A program made the position numbers and the translations under genes. Shown here in pieces: positions 5,941 through 11,207 of a stretch of DNA of 11,207 nt. The DNA comes from Minisyncoccota bacterium (GTDB lineage: Bacteria; Patescibacteriota; Minisyncoccia; UBA6257; XYB1-36-10). Numbering within the stretch: the first letter of the stretch is position 1; the number at the start of each line of letters is the position of its first letter. The notes under the pieces are model-generated. The model saw only the letters and a program-made list of their open reading frames with translations. It had not been told where the DNA came from and did no database searches. The DNA lies in NCBI GenBank assembly GCA_028709185.1, contig JAQVXM010000014.1, positions 1 through 11,207 of the forward strand, in the 5' to 3' direction.

Positions 5941-8190
5941 CTACTCCACTTCATATCCCAATTTTTTTACATTTTCCAAAAACACCTTTACTCCTTCAGT
6001 GTAATTTTCCGGATCGATACTTTCCGCCATTTTCGCTTGTTCCACAGCCTCCTTTATCTTCCCCTGATTTAAATAAAGTCCGGCCAATTTCGCTCGATAT
6101 TCCGCAAGTCCCGGATGTTCTTTTATTGCTCCCTCAAACATTTCTATTGCTTTTTTAAAATCCTTTAAAACTATATAAACATCTCCAAGTTTCGCTAAAT
6201 AATCATGATTCAAACCTTCACTCACTAACTCTTCCACTCTTTCGCTTTTTCCGGTTACAAGCGCGACGTAAGCCAAAGTTCCTCTCGTTACTTTATAATT
6301 TTCATCAAGTTTGTAAGCTTCCTCCGCAATATTATAAGCTTTTTCAAAATCTCCGCTCTTTAAATAACTCTCCACTAAAGCTATATAAATCTGCTGTTTT
6401 TTTGGTGATATTTTTAAAGCTTCTCTTAATTCTTTATTTCCAAGCTCCCAATAACTTTCATCCATATCTGATAATCTCGTATAAATTGTTCCTAAAAACA
6501 ATCTCATCCTTAAATTATTTGGATCTCTTTCTAATTGCTTTTTCATTTCTTCTATAGTTTCCTTTACAAAATTTTTCTTATCCTCTTCCGGAATCAAATT
6601 TCCTTTGGAAGTTATTATAATTTCATTTATTATTTTACCCATCTGCTCCGCCATCTCTCCGTTTCCGAAAGTATTGTAATTAAAAACATTTTTAAAACTA
6701 TCCAAAACTTCTCCGCTTATTTTTTCCTTTTCATACATCGTTTCTACCGATTTTATCATCGCTCTGGCTTGCAAATACGGCTTGAAATTTATAACCCAGG
6801 AAACTGCCAAAAAACAGACGACTAAAATTGATGTCGCTATTATGCTTAAATTTTTTCTGTCCTTTCTTTCAAAATTTTCCGCATCCGAATTTCCGCTTAT
6901 TTCCCTTCTTAAAAAATCCGCATAAGCAAGAAGCACAAAAAACATCGCATAAGTCGCCATATTATCAAAAACAAAAATATTTTGAATAAAGTAAGAAACG
7001 AAAAGAACTAAAAGAATCGCTCCTGAAATTTTTTTCTCTTCATCTTTTTCTGTTTTAATTACTCTAAAAATAACAAAACCAACCGCGCCAAAAATAAAAA
7101 TATAAGATAATAAACCTAAAACTCCGCCTGCTACCAGCCAATCCATTATTACATTGTGCGCTCTGTCAAACCACATTTCTTGGTTATAAAGCGCCGGATC
7201 ATAATATTTATTAAAGACATCCACAAAATTTTCTTGCCCCCATCCTAAAACCGGATATTCCCTTGCTCCTTTCAATGCTATTTCCCAAACTAAAAATCTT
7301 CCCATAGTTGTCCGGTCGGAAAAAGAAATGGAAGTTAATCTCCTTAAAGTTTCATTTTCAGAAACAAAGCTTGAATCTCTAAAAAACCAAATCAAAGCGG
7401 ATAAGGACAAAAGTATCAAAAGTCCGCTCAAGCTCGCTTTTTTTAAAATTTTTATTTTTTTTCCTTCGGTTTTTATAAAAAAAATAATTCCCGAAAAGAT
7501 GATAAATCCGACAAACAAAGCGACAAAAACACCTCTTGTTGCCGACATGTACATTGTTATCAAATTTACCAAAGCTACGCTTGAAAAAACTATTTTCTGC
7601 CAAGATTTGCTGCTTTCTGTTAAAAGCATCAGTGCTATTCCGAACGCGAAAAGAGCAAATGCCGCAAGATATGTCGGATTGCCGAAAGTTCCTTCTGCGC
7701 GAAATCCTCCGATTATTGATTCTATTTTTCCCAATTTTTGCAGTAAAGCGTAAAAAAATTCAATCACCGAAACAAAAAGAGTAGTGTTGAAAAACCAAAA
7801 CCAATCCTTTCTTTTTTTAAAGGCAAAACCGGCTGCTAAGAAAAACAAGACTAAATGAATCAAATTAAGATATCCGTCCATCCTCTCAAATCTTGACCAA
7901 AAACTGCGGTAAGGATTAACTCCAAAATAATCAGCCGCTCCGATAACCGCTAAAAAAATCAAAACCGCCGCGCTGATTAAAGAAAATTTCGGTTTTAATT
8001 TTCCTTTTAAAAACCATCCTCCAACCGTAAAAGCAAAAGCTATTTCTGTTAAAAACCTGAAAATAAAAGCTCTTGGCGCCACATATGGAAAAAACGACGC
8101 CCTGTCTATAAAAACAAAAAGCAGTGGTATCGCAAAAATTATCACCTTTGCTCCCCACTCATAAAAAATTGCCAAATCATTTTTATTCAT
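5941..8190 (-). CDS. O-antigen ligase/polymerase-like membrane protein with C-terminal TPR domain
   Basis: This 749-residue protein has two parts. Residues 1-470 contain about 12 hydrophobic helices and the O-antigen ligase (Wzy_C/WaaL) features: EGTFGNPTYLAAF (166-178), SATRG (216-220), GWGQENF (316-322) and a large loop ending in RAHNVIMDWLVAGG (343-356), whose Arg and His are characteristic of the family. Residues about 550-735 form several tetratricopeptide repeats (ALKISPKKQQIYIALVESYL, KDFKKAIEMFEGAIKEHPGL, QGKIKEAVEQAKMAESIDPE). The membrane part would transfer or polymerise lipid-linked glycan on the outer side of the membrane; the TPR part probably binds a partner or acceptor. Whether it is ligase or polymerase cannot be decided from sequence. 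It is convergent with the flippase gene and divergent from the glycosyltransferase gene. The ATG at 8190 has a promoter just upstream and no Shine-Dalgarno sequence. Confidence 0.9.
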   Translation of the reverse strand: MNKNDLAIFYEWGAKVIIFAIPLLFVFIDRASFFPYVAPRAFIFRFLTEIAFAFTVGGWFLKGKLKPKFSLISAAVLIFLAVIGAADYFGVNPYRSFWSRFERMDGYLNLIHLVLFFLAAGFAFKKRKDWFWFFNTTLFVSVIEFFYALLQKLGKIESIIGGFRAEGTFGNPTYLAAFALFAFGIALMLLTESSKSWQKIVFSSVALVNLITMYMSATRGVFVALFVGFIIFSGIIFFIKTEGKKIKILKKASLSGLLILLSLSALIWFFRDSSFVSENETLRRLTSISFSDRTTMGRFLVWEIALKGAREYPVLGWGQENFVDVFNKYYDPALYNQEMWFDRAHNVIMDWLVAGGVLGLLSYIFIFGAVGFVIFRVIKTEKDEEKKISGAILLVLFVSYFIQNIFVFDNMATYAMFFVLLAYADFLRREISGNSDAENFERKDRKNLSIIATSILVVCFLAVSWVINFKPYLQARAMIKSVETMYEKEKISGEVLDSFKNVFNYNTFGNGEMAEQMGKIINEIIITSKGNLIPEEDKKNFVKETIEEMKKQLERDPNNLRMRLFLGTIYTRLSDMDESYWELGNKELREALKISPKKQQIYIALVESYLKSGDFEKAYNIAEEAYKLDENYKVTRGTLAYVALVTGKSERVEELVSEGLNHDYLAKLGDVYIVLKDFKKAIEMFEGAIKEHPGLAEYRAKLAGLYLNQGKIKEAVEQAKMAESIDPENYTEGVKVFLENVKKLGYEVE

Positions 8191-8198
8191 TTTAAATT

Positions 8199-8226
8199 AC
8201 TATAACTTAAAAAAGTTTATAATCAA
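8199..8226 (-). promoter_or_regulatory. Promoter of the O-antigen-ligase-like gene
   Basis: On the minus strand TTGATT (8221-8226) and TATAGT (8199-8204) are separated by 16 nt. The -10 ends eight nt before the ATG at 8190, giving a transcript with almost no leader. The 106-bp gap 8191-8296 also holds the divergent start region of the glycosyltransferase gene. Confidence 0.5.
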
Positions 8227-8284
8227 AATAACAAAAATCTTTAAAGTATCTTGTTTGTTAATCTGTTTTTTTGTTATCTTTATT

Positions 8285-8290
8285 TAAAAT
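8285..8290 (+). promoter_or_regulatory. Possible -10 box of the GT2-GT4 gene
   Basis: TAAAAT lies six nt before the ATG at 8297, within TAAAATCAC, the same nine bases that precede the sugar transferase gene at 2791-2799. A clear -35 is not seen. An alternative is TATCTT (8275-8280) with TTGTTT (8251-8256) at 18-nt spacing, which would give a leader of about nine nt. Confidence 0.35.
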
Positions 8291-8296
8291 CACCCT

Positions 8297-10285
8297 ATGT
8301 CAAAAAAGTTCCGAAACATTTCTATTATTACCCCTTTTTATAATCAGGAAGAAACCTTGGAACAAACAATCAAAAGCGTTCTTTCTCAAAAAGGCGATTT
8401 TAATTTAGAACACATCATTATTAATGACGGTTCTAAAGACAATGGCCTTGAAATAATAAAAAAATATGAACTGCTTCTAAAAAATAAACAAATTTCTGTT
8501 TATTGCAATCGCTTGGATTTGAAATGGTTTGAACAAGAAAATAAAGGATTTGCCAATGCTGTTAATAAAGGCATAAAAGAATCATCCGGAGAAATAATCG
8601 GTTGGCTTAATTCTGATGATTATTTTGAACCCGATGCTTTAGAATCGATAATGAATGAATTCAATAACCACGCTGAAATGAGTCTTATTTATGGAGACTG
8701 TTTTTCTCTTTATCAAAAAACCGGACACAGAAAACTCCTTTCTTCGGAACCGGGAGATTTTGAAAAATTTTTGCGTCGCAATCATAGCATCTGCCAACCT
8801 GCCGCTTTTTTTACTAAATCAATAATCGATAAAATTGGCTATCTTGATGAAAGTTTAAAATGCGCTCCTGATTACGATCTATGGTTAAGAATTTTAAAAA
8901 ACGGAAAATCACTTCACTTAAAAAAAATTTTGGCTACCTATCGTCAATGGGAAAAATCCGTCACTGTCTCTAAAAAAGATCTTTGCGATAATGAGAGAAA
9001 AGAAGTTATGAAAAGACATGGAGGAAATATTATCGATCCGAAAACCATATACGCTCTAAGAGCTAAAATTCCTTTTTCTTCATATTTTCGCTCTCGTTTT
9101 CCTAAGACATACAATCTGATAAAAAAAATATTTTATTTTTTTATAGACAAATTAAAATATGCCAAACCTAAAATTTCAAATTTAAAGAAAAAAAATCTGG
9201 TTCTTTTCATGACTTCCGGCATGAACTTTAAAAACTGGGAAAAATCAGGCCTGCTCTCTCGCGAAATAGCTCCCTATAATCTTTTGGCCGATTATTTTAA
9301 AAATATTTTCATTTTTACCTATGGAGATAAAAGCGAACTCGCTTACCAAAAATTTCTTAAACCGAACATAAAAATAATTTATAAAAATATCCGTATGCCC
9401 ATTCGCCTTTATTATTGGCTTGCCCCTTTTCTTCACCTTCCGACTGTTCTTGGTTCTCATTTTTTTAAAACCAACCAAATGCGCGGAGCTAAAACCGCTC
9501 TCATCGCTAAATTTATTAATCCTTTCGCCAAACTTATTATCCGTACCGGCTTTACTCAATCTCTCTTCAATCAACAAAAAAACATCTTGGACAAAAAAAT
9601 AATCTCCTTAGAAAAAAAAGCTTATAAAAAATGTGACTTGGCTTTTGTTACCTCGAAAGAAGATAAAAACTACATAACTTCCAAATATAATCTTTCTGAA
9701 AACAAAATTAGAGTTATTCCAAACTATATAGAAACAAGTGTTTTTAAACCGCTAAATTTAAATAAATTTTCCGATCGACTTGTTTTTGTTGGTCGCCTTA
9801 ATGAACAGAAAAATATTTTTTCCTTAATTGAAGCTATTTCCGAAACCAATCTTTCTCTGGATATAATCGGTTCCGGAGAATTAAAAGAAAAACTAAGAAG
9901 TTTTGCTGAAGAAAAAAAAGTTCCCGTTAATTTTCTTGGCGTCATTCCAAACGATTCTCTTCCGGAAACGCTTAATCGTTATGAAATCTTTGTTCTTCCT
10001 TCTCTTTATGAAGGAATGCCGAAAACTCTTCTGGAAGCCATGTCTTGCGGACTCGCCTGCATTGCTACGGACGTTCCAGGTAGCCGTGAAGTTATTAATG
10101 ATAATCACAACGGTCTGCTTTCTGAAATTTATGCTGAAAGTTTGAAAAAGAATATTTTAAAACTTTCTGGCGATCAAAGTCTTCGGGAAAAACTGGGAAA
10201 AAATGCCCGTCATTTTATTCTTGAAAACTATTCTCTTTCAACTCAAATTCAAAAAGAAATAAACATCTATCAAAATCTGATTTAA
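8297..10285 (+). CDS. Bifunctional glycosyltransferase, N-terminal GT2 plus C-terminal GT4
   Basis: This 662-residue soluble protein joins two glycosyltransferase modules. Residues 7-225 are a GT-A fold family 2 enzyme: ISIITPFYNQEETLEQTI, HIIINDGSKDN, ENKGFANAVNKG, the DxD-type metal/nucleotide site in LNSDDYF (104-110) and PDYDLWLR (191-198). Residues about 300-660 are a GT-B fold family 4 enzyme. Its donor-binding half is clearest: KIRVIPNYIETSVFKP, LVFVGRLNEQKNI (495-507) and the EX7E motif from Glu572 to Glu580 in YEGMPKTLLEAMSCG. A basic linker (about 255-300) joins the modules. Both keep their key residues, so the protein probably adds two successive sugars to the lipid-linked glycan in the cytoplasm. 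Donors and acceptors are unknown. The ATG at 8297 gives the normal GT2 start, and the TAA stop lies 42 nt before the methyltransferase start. Confidence 0.92.
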   Translation: MSKKFRNISIITPFYNQEETLEQTIKSVLSQKGDFNLEHIIINDGSKDNGLEIIKKYELLLKNKQISVYCNRLDLKWFEQENKGFANAVNKGIKESSGEIIGWLNSDDYFEPDALESIMNEFNNHAEMSLIYGDCFSLYQKTGHRKLLSSEPGDFEKFLRRNHSICQPAAFFTKSIIDKIGYLDESLKCAPDYDLWLRILKNGKSLHLKKILATYRQWEKSVTVSKKDLCDNERKEVMKRHGGNIIDPKTIYALRAKIPFSSYFRSRFPKTYNLIKKIFYFFIDKLKYAKPKISNLKKKNLVLFMTSGMNFKNWEKSGLLSREIAPYNLLADYFKNIFIFTYGDKSELAYQKFLKPNIKIIYKNIRMPIRLYYWLAPFLHLPTVLGSHFFKTNQMRGAKTALIAKFINPFAKLIIRTGFTQSLFNQQKNILDKKIISLEKKAYKKCDLAFVTSKEDKNYITSKYNLSENKIRVIPNYIETSVFKPLNLNKFSDRLVFVGRLNEQKNIFSLIEAISETNLSLDIIGSGELKEKLRSFAEEKKVPVNFLGVIPNDSLPETLNRYEIFVLPSLYEGMPKTLLEAMSCGLACIATDVPGSREVINDNHNGLLSEIYAESLKKNILKLSGDQSLREKLGKNARHFILENYSLSTQIQKEINIYQNLI

Positions 10286-10295
10286 TTATTTTTTA

Positions 10296-10324
10296 CTGAC
10301 AAATAATTATTTTAATCTTATAAA
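10296..10324 (+). promoter_or_regulatory. Possible promoter in front of the methyltransferase gene
   Basis: CTGACA (10296-10301) and TATAAA (10319-10324) are spaced by 17 nt and each matches consensus at five of six positions. The -10 ends only three nt before the ATG at 10328, so transcription would be expected to start slightly inside the frame as drawn. Either the element is a chance match, the gene is read through from the glycosyltransferase gene, or the true start is a later codon. Confidence 0.35.
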
Positions 10325-10327
10325 CCT

Positions 10328-11207
10328 ATGTTTAACTCCTCCTCTCTTATTAATATTAATGCTGATAAACACCTTTCTAAGTGGGGCATGCGCCTTTTTA
10401 TGATTGGCAATCTCCTAAATAACTCCTTCCCTTATTCATTTCTTGATAAAAAACTGAAAATAAAAAATTTTTCTTTAGACGAGTCTGAATTGGAAAAATT
10501 TTGGCCGTTAACAGAAATAAAAAGTTCTCCTTCAAGAAAACTTTCCGATCTTTTTTGGCTTTCCCTTCCTTGGACAAAAATCAAGGAAGAACTTAAAGAA
10601 ATTAATATTTTTGATGTTGGTTGCGGTTCTGGTAATTATGGAAAGTTCTTTATTAACAAAGCTAATGCTAAAATTTTTTCTTACGTCGGAATAGATCACG
10701 CTTTCAATAAAAATTGGCCGATTCTTGAAAAAGAATTTTCGAATTTTAAATTTCATGAAAGAAATAGCCAAAACATTTTTTCTTCCATTCCAAAAAATTC
10801 CAATCTTCTTATTAGCCAATCTGCTATCGAACATTTTAAAAAAGATCTTCTTTTTTTTAAACAATTAAGAAAGTTTATTTTATCGAAAAAAGAACCGACT
10901 CTGCAAATTCACCTTTTTCCTTCCGCTGCTTGTCTTCCTCTTTACCGCGGTCATGGTTTTCGCGAATATACTCCTAAAACCGTTTCTAAAATTTCCCGCC
11001 TTTTCTCCAATTTTTCCGAATGTTTTCTTTTTAATCTCGGTGATAAAAAATGTAACCGCCTCCATTTTGAATTCATTACTAAACCCAGATATATTTCTCT
11101 CTCCGAAGATCGTCGCGAACTTGAAACAGAAAACTACGACAAAGAGCTCCTGTCTGCTATAAAACATGATTTTTCCTCTTTTTCAAAAAAACCCTCCCCT
11201 AGTTTTT
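10328..11207 (+). CDS. Class I SAM-dependent methyltransferase, 3' end cut by right edge
   Basis: The frame opens with an ATG at 10328 and runs to the window edge without a stop, giving 293 residues. Motif I of class I methyltransferases is clear: INIFDVGCGSGNYGKFF (about 92-108), with the acidic post-I residue in YVGIDHAF (119-126). ISQSAIEHF (162-170) resembles the motif IV region of small-molecule methyltransferases found in glycan clusters. Residues 1-90 are an extra N-terminal segment that I do not recognise. It starts 42 nt after the glycosyltransferase gene on the same strand, so it probably methylates a sugar of the same glycan; that is inference from position. A second in-frame ATG at 10388 is a possible alternative start. 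No end can be given, and more domains may follow outside the window. Confidence 0.85.
   Translation, partial: MFNSSSLININADKHLSKWGMRLFMIGNLLNNSFPYSFLDKKLKIKNFSLDESELEKFWPLTEIKSSPSRKLSDLFWLSLPWTKIKEELKEINIFDVGCGSGNYGKFFINKANAKIFSYVGIDHAFNKNWPILEKEFSNFKFHERNSQNIFSSIPKNSNLLISQSAIEHFKKDLLFFKQLRKFILSKKEPTLQIHLFPSAACLPLYRGHGFREYTPKTVSKISRLFSNFSECFLFNLGDKKCNRLHFEFITKPRYISLSEDRRELETENYDKELLSAIKHDFSSFSKKPSPSF

Noticed and set aside
10301..10312. Palindrome AAATAATTATTT between the glycosyltransferase and methyltransferase genes
   Set aside because: Twelve A/T-only bases in a highly AT-rich gap are expected by chance and would not form a stable hairpin.
10532..11167. Two antisense open frames (10532-10864 and 10880-11167) at the right end
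   Set aside because: The plus strand carries an uninterrupted frame from 10328 to the edge with a textbook SAM-binding motif; the antisense frames are its shadows.
1..11207. Recoded TGA (glycine), as in some CPR lineages
   Set aside because: All genes read through in the standard code without needing in-frame TGA, and conserved glycines are encoded by ordinary GGN codons.
1..11207. tRNA, rRNA or insertion sequences
   Set aside because: No cloverleaf-like sequence, rRNA signature, transposase motif or terminal inverted repeat pair was seen on either strand.

Overview
The window is AT-rich and gene-dense. Genes are short to medium, intergenic gaps are small, and recognisable Shine-Dalgarno sequences are almost absent. 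The gene content fits a member of the Candidate Phyla Radiation (Patescibacteria, Parcubacteria-like): lamin-tail-domain proteins, an O-antigen-ligase/TPR protein, a stand-alone thioredoxin-reductase-like flavoprotein and a tiny SPW protein. That placement is inference, because no rRNA or other phylogenetic marker is present. The standard bacterial code works: no gene needs TGA read as an amino acid, and the visible stops are TAA or TAG.

Left block (1-2707, minus strand). Read right to left it holds a 59-residue SPW-type membrane protein (2528-2707), a thioredoxin reductase/AhpF-like flavoenzyme (1576-2499), a membrane-anchored protein with two lamin-tail domains (101-1447), and the first 28 codons of a TrmH/SpoU-type RNA methyltransferase that runs off the left edge.

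Right block (2804-11207), a surface-glycan locus. It contains a polyprenyl-phosphate sugar transferase and an overlapping lipid-linked-glycan flippase (plus strand), then an O-antigen-ligase-like protein with a C-terminal TPR domain (minus strand, convergent with the flippase). Next, divergently transcribed, comes a 662-residue two-module GT2-GT4 glycosyltransferase, then a class I SAM methyltransferase cut by the right edge. Together they supply the steps for priming a lipid carrier with sugar-phosphate, elongating the glycan, modifying it, flipping it across the membrane, and polymerising it or transferring it to an acceptor.

Non-coding features. The 366-bp convergent gap 5575-5940 is the most unusual stretch. 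It holds three hairpins with unrelated stems whose loops share a related motif (best pair TGGTGATTAGCCCT and TGGTAATTAGCTCT), plus a small GCC-GCA-GGC hairpin. One of these hairpins, a perfect 22-bp stem, lies inside a 28-codon open frame. At most gene starts a -10-like hexamer sits only 6-10 nt before the start codon, suggesting widespread leaderless or near-leaderless mRNAs. The plus strand is C-rich over G whichever strand carries the genes, most strongly in the first 8 kb.
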